Below, piece after piece: positions 9,003 through 17,155 of a DNA stretch of 64,000 nt. The notes beneath the pieces were generated by a model. It saw only the letters and a list, made by a program, of their open reading frames with translations, did not search any database and was not told the origin of the DNA. The stretch covers positions 1-64,000 of the forward strand of contig SFJE01000007.1 in the NCBI GenBank assembly GCA_004555175.1, given 5' to 3'. A program made the translations under genes and the position numbers. This DNA is from Lentisphaeraceae bacterium (GTDB lineage Bacteria > Verrucomicrobiota > Kiritimatiellia > RFP12 > DVOR01). Positions within the stretch are counted from its first letter, which is position 1; every line of letters starts with the position of its first letter.

Positions 9003-10244
9003 ATGGCCGCCGCCCCCGCCATTGCCTTCCGCGTCTTCGGTTGCCGCCTCAACCAAGCCGAGGCCGCCGCCTGGCAAGCAGCTCTCGCCGCGCGCGGCTT
9101 CCCCATCGTCCCGCCCGAAGCGGCCGATGTCCTCTGCCTCCACTCCTGCGCGGTCACCGCCACCGCCGAACACGAGGCCGCCAAGTTCCTCCGCACCTTC
9201 CGCCAGCGCCACCCCGCCACACGCATCATCCTCAGCGGTTGCGCGGCCGAACTCGCCCCCCACGCGTGGGCCGACCTCATCCTGCCGCACGCCCGCAAGG
9301 CCCAGTGGCTCGACGAAACCCTCGCCTTCCTCGACACACTCCGTCCCACCCCCGCCCCGCCGGCCAATCCCCCGCCCCCACCCCGCGCCAAGACCCGCGC
9401 AACCCTCATCATCCAGGATGGTTGCGACCGCTTCTGCGCCTACTGCATCGTCCCTCACCTCCGCGGCGCACCCACCTCTGTGCCCATGCGTACGCTCTTG
9501 GACGAAGCCCGCGAGCGCTTCGCGCGCGGCTACCGCGAAATCGTCCTCACCGGCTGCCACCTGGCACTCTATCGCGACCCCGAAAGCGGCGCCGGACTGC
9601 TCGACCTCCTCGCGCGCCTCTGCGATCTCCCCGGCGAGGGCCGCCTGCGCTTGAGCTCCATTGAGCCTGGCGTGGTGGATCTGCGCGCCCTCGCCCGCCT
9701 CATCGCCCAAAGCGACGGCCGCCTCTGCCCCTTCCTCCACCTCCCCATCCAAAGCGCCGCCGATGGCCTCCTCGCCCGCATGGGCCGCCCCTACTCCGAG
9801 CGCGACCTCCGCGCCAGCCTCGATGCCATCCTCGAAGCGCTCCCCTTCTGCGGATTGGGCGCCGACTGGATTGCTGGCCTCCCCGGCGAAAGCGAGGCCG
9901 ATGCCGCCGCCTCCCAACGCCTCCTCGCCGACTACCCCTTCCTCGGCGCCCACATCTTCCCCTACTCCCCGCGCCCCGGCACCCCCGCCGCCACCTTCCC
10001 CGACCAACTCCCCCCAGACCTTCGCCAACGCCGCGCCCAAGCCCTCGCCGCCATCGCCGCCGAGAGCCGCCTCCGCGCCCAAACCCGCTTCCTCGGCCGT
10101 ACCCTCATCGTCATCCCCGAGCGCCTCCGCAATGGCACTTGGGAGGGCTGGAGCGCCGAACGCCTCCGCTGCCGCCTCGGCCCAAACGCCACCCGTGGCG
10201 CCCTCACCCCCTTCCGCCCCACCTCCCTTACCGACTTCCTCTAA
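9003..10244 (+). CDS. mtaB: MtaB-type tRNA (t6A37) methylthiotransferase
   Basis: A radical-SAM enzyme expected to convert t6A37 to ms2t6A37 in ANN-decoding tRNAs. The 413-residue product has an N-terminal methylthiotransferase domain with cluster-binding cysteines in VFGCRLNQAEA, HSCAV and LSGCAAE. The radical-SAM core motif is CDRFCAYC, with a short TRAM-like tail. The IVPHLRG sequence after the cluster and the FGCRLNQ opening favour MtaB over MiaB or RimO; a separate rimO lies at 39.0 kb. The ATG one base after the previous stop was chosen because longer readings add an unrelated Pro/Ala-rich stretch. Confidence 0.88.
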   Translation: MAAAPAIAFRVFGCRLNQAEAAAWQAALAARGFPIVPPEAADVLCLHSCAVTATAEHEAAKFLRTFRQRHPATRIILSGCAAELAPHAWADLILPHARKAQWLDETLAFLDTLRPTPAPPANPPPPPRAKTRATLIIQDGCDRFCAYCIVPHLRGAPTSVPMRTLLDEARERFARGYREIVLTGCHLALYRDPESGAGLLDLLARLCDLPGEGRLRLSSIEPGVVDLRALARLIAQSDGRLCPFLHLPIQSAADGLLARMGRPYSERDLRASLDAILEALPFCGLGADWIAGLPGESEADAAASQRLLADYPFLGAHIFPYSPRPGTPAATFPDQLPPDLRQRRAQALAAIAAESRLRAQTRFLGRTLIVIPERLRNGTWEGWSAERLRCRLGPNATRGALTPFRPTSLTDFL

Positions 10245-10269
10245 CCCCTCCCGCCGCAGGGCGAGGGCC

Positions 10270-10665
10270 AACCCGGGGCGGCTCGCTACGCTCGCAGCTG
10301 TCAGCGGTTAGCCGTTAGCTGTTAGCGCGCGTGCCGCGACGGTGGAACTGGCTCTTCTTTGGCCAGGCTTTCCACCTCCGACGACAGCCTTCTTACCTAT
10401 CGACTATCGCCTATCGAAAAAGCCACCCGCCCCGAGGCCAAAACGAACTAGGCCCGGGTCGACCTCGAACCCGGGGCGGATGGCTACGCTCGCAGCTGTC
10501 AGCGGTTAGCCGTTAGCTGTTAGCGCGCGTGCCGCGACGGTGGAACTGGCACTTCTTTGGCCAGGCTTTCCACCTCCGACGACAACCTTCTTACCTATCG
10601 ACTATCGCCTATCGAAAAAGCCACCCGCCCCGAGGCCAAGACGAACTAGGCCCGGGTCGACCTCG
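10270..10665. repeat. 198-bp tandem duplication carrying heptamer arrays
   Basis: Bases 10270-10467 are repeated with few changes at 10468-10665, and a third copy begins but breaks off after about 10666. Each unit holds a palindromic GCTACGCTCGC element, an AGCNGTT heptamer array (10296-10326 and 10494-10524), a CTATCG-type heptamer array (10397-10417 and its copy), and a CCCGGGTCGACCTCGAACCCGGG stretch given here only by position (10453-10475). Short open frames across it repeat with the same period and are not believed. Confidence 0.85.
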
Positions 10666-10754
10666 AACCCGGGCCTACCTCGAGGCCAACCCGGGGCAGA
10701 TAAAAATGTAAAGCGCCCGGGGGGCCCGTCGCGGCACGCGCTTCCGTCGCCCGT

Positions 10755-10819
10755 TCTGACGGCCGCCGTCCCCGGCGGCCTGGGCCCCCATCTGGGCCGC
10801 GAGGACGCGGCCCGTCAGA
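10755..10819. other. Possible structured RNA element: closing stem with two GC-rich hairpins
   Basis: A 7-bp stem (10755-10761 with 10813-10819) encloses two perfect 8-bp hairpins: GGCCGCCG-TCCC-CGGCGGCC (10761-10780) and GGGCCGCG-AGGA-CGCGGCCC (10794-10813). The nesting resembles a three-way junction. It could be a structured RNA or a palindromic mobile repeat. No known family was recognised. Confidence 0.45.
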
Positions 10820-10898
10820 CGAGGCCAACCCGGGCCTACCTCGAGGCGAACCCGGGGCGGATGCGCGGGAAGGGCGCGGCAGGGGGTGGGGCCTTTAA

Positions 10899-10959
10899 GG
10901 TTTTGCAGTGGCCTACTCCGCAGGCCCAGGTGGCCGCCGGGACGGCGGCCTGCAAAACC
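10899..10959. repeat. Inverted repeat with inner GC hairpin
   Basis: GGTTTTGCAG at 10899-10908 pairs perfectly with CTGCAAAACC at 10950-10959. Inside it lies a second hairpin built from GGCCGCC and GGCGGCC (about 10932-10950). There is no T-tract, so it is not a simple terminator. Confidence 0.5.
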
Positions 10960-11002
10960 TGTGGCGCGGGGGCTTGGGGCGAACGGTGAACAGCCCATAG
11001 CC

Positions 11003-11024
11003 GAGGTGCCCAATTGGGCACCTC
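11003..11024. repeat. Perfect 22-bp palindrome upstream of the GTPase-locus promoter
   Basis: The two arms, GAGGTGCCCAA and its complement, meet without a loop. It lies 15 bases upstream of the -35 box, a position suited to an operator, or it may be a terminator-like relic. The placement is seen; the role is inferred. Confidence 0.45.
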
Positions 11025-11039
11025 GCGCAACTTTCCGCG

Positions 11040-11068
11040 TTGACATCGGACGCGGGGTGAGGTATACT
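11040..11068 (+). promoter_or_regulatory. Near-consensus sigma-70 promoter of the GTPase locus
   Basis: TTGACA at 11040-11045 and TATACT at 11063-11068 are separated by 17 bases, close to an ideal housekeeping promoter. It would start transcription about 265 bases upstream of the first GTPase gene. The leader (11075-11340) holds a small perfect hairpin, GTTGCG-TCA-CGCAAC, at 11129-11143. No reading frame with a good ribosome binding site was seen in the leader. Confidence 0.75.
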
Positions 11069-11340
11069 GCGAGCACATAGTTTGATTCGGGCGATGTCTT
11101 AGACCTCCCGCCAGTCTCAGACGCAAAAGTTGCGTCACGCAACCTTTCGTTCAAGAGAAACTAGCACTTTCTACGCACGAACGAAGCGGCTGCGGAGACG
11201 CGCTAGGGTTATATCCCCTGGCGTGTTTCCCCGTACTGTTTTCGTGCAAGGCTGTGCTAGGCCCCTCTTGAGAACATTCGGCAAGAGACACGCCTTTATT
11301 GTGCCCTCTGCCGTAGGAGAAGAAACCACGCGGAGGCCTT

Positions 11341-13200
11341 ATGGGCAACATTACATTCTTAGGGGTTGAAGGCAGCGGCAAGACTGTCCTATTGATGGCT
11401 CTAATCAAATTATTTCAGGAACACGAGTCTGAGGGGTGGTTCTTGCGCCCCGGCACGGCATCAACCTTCCAATTCTTGCAGCAGATTCCAAAGGATCTCT
11501 CTACGGGGGCGTTGCCACATCAGACCACGCGTCTGCGTCATCTCTCCATGACGGTGATGAAGAATGGTGAGGCGCAGCGCGTCTTTGACCTCTTGGACTA
11601 CCCTGGCGAAATCTATCGCTTGGCCTTCTTGGATGGGCAGGATTCAGAAGACCCCGAGACCTTCCAAGCGCGTGTCGCGGCCAACCAAGAGGAGATTTCT
11701 TCGCTGTTGAGCCACTTGATTGGGTCCGAGCGCATCTTCGTTCTTTTCAATCTCGCCGATGCGCAGGATATTGCCCACAACGCCAAGAACCTCGATGCGG
11801 TCTGGGTCACGAACGCCTGCATTGACTTTTTGCTTCGTCAGCCCGCGCACCCAGAGGTCACGCTCCTGCTGACGCAATTCGACCTTTATGGCAATCTCAA
11901 CGACCCCGCGATTGATGTGCGGCGTGTGGTTCGCGAGACCTTGCCGCTGATTGCCAATAACTTCCCGAACTTGGACATCCAGGCGGTCTCAGCCCTGGGT
12001 CCGGCCTCTGGTCCCTTTGGGCTCGATACGATTGTGGCTCCGTGTATGAAGGCCGCCCCGGCGGTCCGTGCCTATTGCGAGTTGGATTACCGCGCGATGT
12101 TTGCCGACTTCTTGGAGAAGGCCAAGGCCTTTGCCACCACACCGAAGGAACCGCTCTTCTCCGCTGCGCAACAGGCCGCCCAAGCCACCGCCGGAAGGAT
12201 TGACCAAATCCGGCAGGCGGGGATTTGGTTCTTGGGGCAGATGTTTAGCGAGGCTAATCTGCGCCAAGTGGAGGAGACGCTCCAGGATTGGGATTCGCTT
12301 GCGGCCAAGTATCAACTCTACGGTCAATCGTTTTGCACCTCCGAGACCACGCTTCCCGCCTTTACACCGAAGACCGAAGTTGGCGGCAAGTGGCTGGCGC
12401 TTTGCCGCAAAGCGTATGAAGCCTTCTTGGCAGAGCAGCAACGCCAGGCCGAGGCGCTCGCAAAGCAGGAATCCAAGAGGCTATGCGCTGCGCTTGATGC
12501 CTTCTTAAACAAGGCTAAGGCCTTTGCCACCGCGCCAAAGGAAAGCTCCTTTGCCGCTACACACCAGGCGGCTAAACCGCTTGTCGAAGGGCTTAAACAC
12601 GTCCGTCAGATGACGGTCGAAGTATTCAGTGAGGCTCAACTGCTCCAGATGGAGGCACTCTCGCAAGATTGGGAAACACTTGTCGATCAGTATCAAACCC
12701 ACGGCCAAGCCTTTTGCACCTCCGAAACAACGCTTCCCGCCTTTACGCCGAAGACGGAGGTCGGTGGCGAGTGGCTGGATCTTTGCCGCAAAGCGTATGA
12801 AGCCTTCTTGGCGAAGCAGCAACGCCAGGCCAAGGTGCGCGTAAAGCTGAAAGCAGGCCTTCGCCGTATAGAGGAATGGCTGTTGCTTCTTCTCCTCGGC
12901 AAATTTGTATTCATCCTTTCATACCACGGAATTCTTGGCCGATGGTTGATGGAGCTCGAACGCCCGGAGAAATACTGGAACTTTGCTTATCAACTTGAGG
13001 GCGATAGGAGTGGCGTATCCACGTTCCTTGTTACGTACATATGTGTGGTGCTGGAAAGTCTTCTTTTGGTCTCTGGCATCCTCGGCTTTAAGCGGCTGAA
13101 GGCTCTTTGGCGGCAAACCGAGAAACGAAGAAAAATCGTAGCAATCCTAGGGGGCGTGGTTACGCTGTGTTTGGTGCTGTTCACCTTGTTACTTGCGTAG
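11341..13200 (+). CDS. Membrane-anchored P-loop GTPase-like protein with internal duplication
   Basis: A 619-residue protein. Residues 1-230 form a GTPase-like domain with Walker A GVEGSGKT (8-15), a DLLDYPGE switch/Walker B segment and LLLTQFDLY in the place of the base-specificity motif. It resembles TRAFAC-class double-GTPase (DO-GTPase) domains of predicted bacterial conflict systems; that assignment is from pattern memory and is tentative. Residues 255-510 hold two ~130-residue copies of one module sharing the identical FCTSETTLPAFTPKTEVGG. About 100 C-terminal residues contain three hydrophobic helices. It starts GGAGGCCTT-ATG, the same ribosome-binding context as its shorter paralogue at 14441. 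The next gene follows after nine bases. Confidence 0.7.
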   Translation: MGNITFLGVEGSGKTVLLMALIKLFQEHESEGWFLRPGTASTFQFLQQIPKDLSTGALPHQTTRLRHLSMTVMKNGEAQRVFDLLDYPGEIYRLAFLDGQDSEDPETFQARVAANQEEISSLLSHLIGSERIFVLFNLADAQDIAHNAKNLDAVWVTNACIDFLLRQPAHPEVTLLLTQFDLYGNLNDPAIDVRRVVRETLPLIANNFPNLDIQAVSALGPASGPFGLDTIVAPCMKAAPAVRAYCELDYRAMFADFLEKAKAFATTPKEPLFSAAQQAAQATAGRIDQIRQAGIWFLGQMFSEANLRQVEETLQDWDSLAAKYQLYGQSFCTSETTLPAFTPKTEVGGKWLALCRKAYEAFLAEQQRQAEALAKQESKRLCAALDAFLNKAKAFATAPKESSFAATHQAAKPLVEGLKHVRQMTVEVFSEAQLLQMEALSQDWETLVDQYQTHGQAFCTSETTLPAFTPKTEVGGEWLDLCRKAYEAFLAKQQRQAKVRVKLKAGLRRIEEWLLLLLLGKFVFILSYHGILGRWLMELERPEKYWNFAYQLEGDRSGVSTFLVTYICVVLESLLLVSGILGFKRLKALWRQTEKRRKIVAILGGVVTLCLVLFTLLLA

Positions 13201-13209
13201 GAGGTTGAG

Positions 13210-14424
13210 ATGAGTAAGATGAAGTTTTGGTTAATCGCTGGGGCCGAGATTGTGATTTCCATCGCGGCAATCGTGGGTTTCTCTGCCCTGCGGCAACATC
13301 GCGCGCACAGGGAAATGCTACAGGGAGAAGCCTATTATAATGGCCGCAGCGTGGCGAAGGATTATAGGAAGGCTGCACATTACTACTACAACGCCGTGCG
13401 CCGAGGGAACGCTCAGGCGTGGAAGCCGTTGCTCGATTGCTTTTGCCGCATAGGCGAGGAGTATTATCGCCAAGGGGCATACTCTGACGCTCTTCGTTGG
13501 CTTGAGCGTGCGGCAGACCAAGGTGATGCAACGGCACAATATTACTTGGGACTGTGCTATTACGAGGGTAAAGGAGCGGGTAAGTACCTTGGAACAGCAG
13601 CCGACTTGTTTAGAAAGGCGGCAGCGCAAGGGAATGCCAGTGCGCAATACAGGCTTGGTGCCTGTTATTACCACGGAACCGGCGTACAACAGTCCTACGC
13701 CGAGGCCGTTAAGTGGTATCGCAAGGCCGCCGAGCAAGATGAGCCTAATGCGCAAGACAATCTTGGTTTATGTTATGAAAATGGTCTCGGCGTGAGGAAG
13801 TCTATCACAGAGGCCGTTAAGTGGTATCGTAAGGCCGCCGAGCAAGGATATGCCTATGCGCAAAATCATCTTGGTAACTGTTATTACCACGGGAACGGGG
13901 TACAACAGTCCTACGCCGAGGCCGTTAAGTGGTATCGAAAGGCCGTAGAACAAGGAAACACCAACGCACAATATAGCCTTGGTTGGTGTTATGAAAATGG
14001 TTGCGGCGTGTCGCAGTCCTACGCCGAGGCCGTTAAGTGGTATCGAAAGGCCGTAGAACAAGGAAACACCAACGCGCAAAACAGTCTTGGCACTTGCTAT
14101 TACCTCGGGAACGGGGTGTCGCAGTCCTACACCGAGGCCGTTAAGTGGTATCGAAAGGCCGCAGAGCAAGGAAATGCAGCGGCGCAAAACAATCTTGGCA
14201 ATTGCTATTACAATGGGCAAGGCGTGTCGCAGTCCTACGCCGAGGCCGTTAAGTGGTATCGCAAAGCCGCCGAGCAAGGAAACACCAACGCACAATATAG
14301 CCTTGGTTGGTGTTACGAGTATGGTCAAGGTGTTTCCCGGGACAAGAATCTAGCAAAAACGTGGTATCAGAAGGCTGCAGAACAAGGGCTTAACGCGGCT
14401 CGGGAAAGATTAAAGTCGTTATAA
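13210..14424 (+). CDS. Membrane-anchored Sel1-repeat (TPR-like) protein
   Basis: A 404-residue protein with an N-terminal hydrophobic anchor (residues 6-26) and about nine Sel1-like repeats. Most repeats are 36 residues of the form AEAVKWYRKAAEQGN-AQ-LG-CYY-G-GV. Several neighbouring repeats are nearly identical at DNA level with a 108-bp period, so repeat number may vary between strains. Such repeats form a protein-binding solenoid, here probably on the outer face of the inner membrane, although topology was not tested. AGGAGG precedes the ATG by five bases. Its place between the two GTPase paralogues suggests it is a scaffold of the same system. Confidence 0.85.
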   Translation: MSKMKFWLIAGAEIVISIAAIVGFSALRQHRAHREMLQGEAYYNGRSVAKDYRKAAHYYYNAVRRGNAQAWKPLLDCFCRIGEEYYRQGAYSDALRWLERAADQGDATAQYYLGLCYYEGKGAGKYLGTAADLFRKAAAQGNASAQYRLGACYYHGTGVQQSYAEAVKWYRKAAEQDEPNAQDNLGLCYENGLGVRKSITEAVKWYRKAAEQGYAYAQNHLGNCYYHGNGVQQSYAEAVKWYRKAVEQGNTNAQYSLGWCYENGCGVSQSYAEAVKWYRKAVEQGNTNAQNSLGTCYYLGNGVSQSYTEAVKWYRKAAEQGNAAAQNNLGNCYYNGQGVSQSYAEAVKWYRKAAEQGNTNAQYSLGWCYEYGQGVSRDKNLAKTWYQKAAEQGLNAARERLKSL

Positions 14425-14440
14425 CGGAAAGGGAGGCCTT

Positions 14441-15151
14441 ATGGGCAATGTTACGTTTTTAGGTGTTGAGGGGAGTGGGAAGACGGTGCTGACGATGGCG
14501 CTGGTGAACTACTTCCGGGTGCACGAGGCGGAGGGATGGTTTTTGCGGCCGGAGACGCGGACGGCGTTTCGCTTTTTGGCCCAGATGCCGCCGGTGTTGG
14601 ACTTTGACAATCTGCCGCACCAGACGACGAAGTTGAAGCGGCTGACCTGGACGATGCTCTATAGGGAGCGGACCATTCGGTCGCTCTCGATGCTGGACTA
14701 CCCGGGCGAAGTCTATCGGCTGGCCTTTCTCGACGCGGAGGATGAGGAGGATCCCGACCACTTCCAGGCGCGCGTGGAGGCCAACCGCGAGGACATCGAG
14801 GGGCTGTTGGAGCATTTGGTGCGGTCGGACCAGGTCTTTGTCCTCTTCAACTCGGAGGACTGCACGGCGTTGGCCGAGAATAAGCAGAACCAAGATGCCG
14901 TCTGGGTGACGAATGCCTGTTTGGCTTACCTTCACAAACTCCCGGCCCGGCCCAAGATTACCTTCCTGTTTACGCAGATTGACCGGTATATCGACTTGGC
15001 GCGGACGGACTTCAATGCCCAGGCCTATTTACGCGAGCACTTACCCTTGATTGCCCGGAACTTCCCGATGTTGGATGTCGGGGCTGTTTCGGCGCGAGAG
15101 TCTGAGAATCCTACCTTTGGGTTGGGTGCGCTGTTGAAGCGTTTCTTGTAG
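14441..15151 (+). CDS. Short P-loop GTPase-like protein, paralogue of the 11341 gene
   Basis: A 236-residue protein that aligns along its whole length with the N-terminal domain of the gene at 11341. It shares MGN-TFLGVEGSGKTVL, LDYPGEVYRLAFLD, QDAVWVTNAC and the TQIDRY segment near 185. It lacks the duplicated module and membrane helices, so it is probably soluble. The motifs suit nucleotide binding, but no GTPase activity can be proven from sequence. Two related but differently anchored P-loop proteins in one cluster suggest heterodimerisation, as in paired-GTPase systems. The next gene begins 13 bases downstream behind GGGAGG. Confidence 0.72.
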   Translation: MGNVTFLGVEGSGKTVLTMALVNYFRVHEAEGWFLRPETRTAFRFLAQMPPVLDFDNLPHQTTKLKRLTWTMLYRERTIRSLSMLDYPGEVYRLAFLDAEDEEDPDHFQARVEANREDIEGLLEHLVRSDQVFVLFNSEDCTALAENKQNQDAVWVTNACLAYLHKLPARPKITFLFTQIDRYIDLARTDFNAQAYLREHLPLIARNFPMLDVGAVSARESENPTFGLGALLKRFL

Positions 15152-15164
15152 GGAGGCGGTGAGA

Positions 15165-16187
15165 ATGAAGCAGTATCCATTGGCGGTTTGGACGGCGAAT
15201 CACGGTCTGGACTGGACCTATGCGCGCGAGAGTATCGCCTTTGCCGAGTTGGAGCGTTGCCGCAACGCCTTGAAGCCGTTGCCGGACTTTGATGGCGGGG
15301 AGCCGGGCTTTGAAGGTGTATGGGTGAACGCGGAGCGCGTCTTTGTGGCGCGCTGTCAGGGGGTGAAGGCGTGGGACTTTCGCGGACGCGATGCCACCTA
15401 CCTGGCTGTCACCTGGGTGCCGCGAGCGGAGGCGGTAAGCACCGACTTCGAGGCGTTGCTTCGGGCGCGCGAGTTGAACGAGCCGATGCGTCAGGTGCCA
15501 ACGGGGTTTTTGTGCGAGGCCACCAACCTGCGTCCGGTGGGTGCGGTTGGGAGCGTCTGTGGTGGGATGTTGGCCGATGGCTTTGACGGGGTGGGGGGAA
15601 TTGTCCAGGCGTTGGCCCTCGGGCAAACGGTGGCCATCCGGCGGAACATTGGGGAGCGAGCGGCCTTTCTGAAGGTCCTTGCAATGCAAGTACAGGGACA
15701 GATGGCCGTTCCACCGCCCCCACCGCCCCCGCCGCCCCCGCCGCCATCCGTTGCCCCAGTGCCCCCAGCCTATGGCGCCCCTGTGCCGCCGAGCCCGGGT
15801 TATCCGCCGCCGCCCTCCGCTTACGCACCGCCATCCGCTTATACGCCGCCACCAGCGTATGTACCGCCGCCGGCCTATGCCGTGGCCTCAGAGCCCGTGC
15901 CTGTGCCAGTCAAGCAGCGGCAGGGGACTTGGGCTATTGTTCTGGCCTTGGGCATCTGCGTAATAGTGCTGATGAGCATTATTGGGTGGCAGGCGCACCA
16001 GTTGACCAAGTTGCGTCAGGAGAATCAGGCGCCGAAGCAACAGCAAGAGGCGTTGCCGCAGGAGACTCAAACGCCGAAGCAACAGCAAGAAGCGTTGCCG
16101 CAGGAGACTCAAGCGCAGAAGCAACTACAAGAGGCGTTGCCGCAGAAGCTAGAGGTGGAGCCCCTTGCACCTTCAGTCTCGCCGTAA
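15165..16187 (+). CDS. Polyproline transmembrane protein, possible GTPase-associated protein
   Basis: A 340-residue protein in three parts. Residues 1-180 form an unrecognised soluble domain starting MKQYPLAVWTANHGLDWTYA. Residues ~181-245 are extremely proline-rich, beginning with a run of 12 prolines. One transmembrane helix (about 253-272) is followed by a charged tail of three near-identical 14-residue units (EALPQETQTPKQQQ), a 42-bp DNA repeat at 16021-16146. The N-terminal domain vaguely recalls GTPase-associated domains encoded beside DO-GTPases; this is a guess from context. The ATG at 15165 was preferred to the GTG at 15159 because GGGAGGCGG needs the extra spacing. Confidence 0.6.
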   Translation: MKQYPLAVWTANHGLDWTYARESIAFAELERCRNALKPLPDFDGGEPGFEGVWVNAERVFVARCQGVKAWDFRGRDATYLAVTWVPRAEAVSTDFEALLRARELNEPMRQVPTGFLCEATNLRPVGAVGSVCGGMLADGFDGVGGIVQALALGQTVAIRRNIGERAAFLKVLAMQVQGQMAVPPPPPPPPPPPPSVAPVPPAYGAPVPPSPGYPPPPSAYAPPSAYTPPPAYVPPPAYAVASEPVPVPVKQRQGTWAIVLALGICVIVLMSIIGWQAHQLTKLRQENQAPKQQQEALPQETQTPKQQQEALPQETQAQKQLQEALPQKLEVEPLAPSVSP

Positions 16188-16224
16188 CGGTTTTATTTTT
16201 TAACAAGTAAACAGGAGACTCCCC

Positions 16225-16910
16225 ATGAATGAAGCTGAACGCTTTTTGAGAAATGCCCAGGCGCAGGCAGCTCAAGCCAAACAACCCGCGCCCGCCCCGG
16301 CTCCGGCTCCGGCCCCGGCTCCCGCGCCAGTTCCGCCGCCACCTCAACCGCAGCAAGCGTGGGCCCAACCCCCAATGCCGCCCCCTCCGCCGCAGCAACC
16401 GTGGGCACAAGCACCACAACCGCAGATGCAGCCTCCGCCGCAGCAGGCGTGGTCGCAAGCGCCACGACCGCAGATGCAACCCCCGCCGCGGTCGATGTGG
16501 CCACAGCAGCCGCCACGCCCTCAAGCGCAGCCATCGCCCCAAAGCTGGCAACAGCCGGGGATGGGACGAAATGGACCTTTGATGGGCGTTCCTCACGTTC
16601 TGAGTATTGGCTTGCTTATGTTGCCTTCTCCTTGGTTCTTTGCTTTTTTGCGATGCTAGCAGGCGTTTTGGCTACTATTGCGCCGGAGGCGGCGCTTATT
16701 CCGACAGTGATCTATCTCGTGATGTGGGTCGTTTCAATCTTTCCGTGGTGGTTCTTGACTGTTCGGCGGTTGCACGATGTTGGCCATTCCGGGTGGTGCC
16801 TCTTGCTTGCCATTGTTCCGGTGATTGGCGTGTTGATCCTCTTCATTTGGATGTGCACCAAGAGCGAACCCTTGCCGAATAAGTATGGACCGGTGCCGAA
16901 TGTCGAGTGA
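16225..16910 (+). CDS. P/Q-rich DUF805 membrane protein, copy 1 (needs a -1 frame change)
   Basis: Translation from ATG 16225 (ribosome binding site AACAGGAG) gives MNEAERFLRNAQAQAAQAK and a Pro/Gln-rich segment, then runs out of frame and stops at 16659. The DUF805 domain follows in the -1 frame to 16910: FDGRSSRSEYW, about four hydrophobic helices, VRRLHDVGHSGW and KYGPVPN. The last shared point is CAG CCG GGG ATG, where GGGG (16557-16560) would let a glycyl-tRNA slip back one base. Copy 2 at 18628 has the same frame offset at the same place. It may be programmed frameshifting, a mutation older than the duplication, or separate starts. DUF805 proteins are inner-membrane proteins of unknown function. 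Confidence 0.7.
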
Positions 16911-16932
16911 TTTTGAATGAAAGGAGTAGGAT

Positions 16933-17115
16933 ATGAAATGTCTAAAGTCGTTATGTTTGGCCCTCGGGGCCGCTGTGTTATTCGTCTGCTCAACAGGCTT
17001 TTTGAGTAGCGCGTCTGGCGGCTTCAAAAAACCCGCTTACTTGACAGCCGGGTTGGTCACTGGCGTTTGTAGCCTAGGGTTTGCACTCTGGCAGTGGTTG
17101 AATGATCGGGACTGA
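16933..17115 (+). CDS. Small exported or membrane protein (60 aa)
   Basis: A 60-residue protein preceded by AAAGGAG seven bases before ATG. Residues 1-23 (MKCLKSLCLALGAAVLFVC) are a signal peptide nearly identical to that of the next gene. The rest, KKPAYLTAGLVTGVCSLGFA then LWQWL, is a membrane helix that also appears, diverged, in the gene at 17687. It looks like a fusion of modules from its neighbours. No database family is recognised and the function is unknown. Confidence 0.6.
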   Translation: MKCLKSLCLALGAAVLFVCSTGFLSSASGGFKKPAYLTAGLVTGVCSLGFALWQWLNDRD

Positions 17116-17155
17116 CCCAGCAATATCGCGTGCGTTTTTATGTAAGGAGTTTATT

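Noticed and set aside
8721..10271. 516-codon minus-strand frame across the mtaB gene
   Set aside because: Gly/Glu/Ala-rich composition mirrors the codon bias of mtaB, which has all family motifs. Other long antisense frames (for example 3069-4103 and 19560-21158) were dropped for the same reason.
10331..10711. Two similar short proteins of about 60 residues
   Set aside because: They are translations of the two copies of the 198-bp repeat and have no ribosome binding site or family.
16359..16560. GTG at 16359 as a start for the DUF805 frame of copy 1
   Set aside because: It has no ribosome binding site and would translate the P/Q-rich tract as an Ala/Thr-rich shadow. The in-frame MNEAERF start with a frame change fits both copies better, although this remains open.
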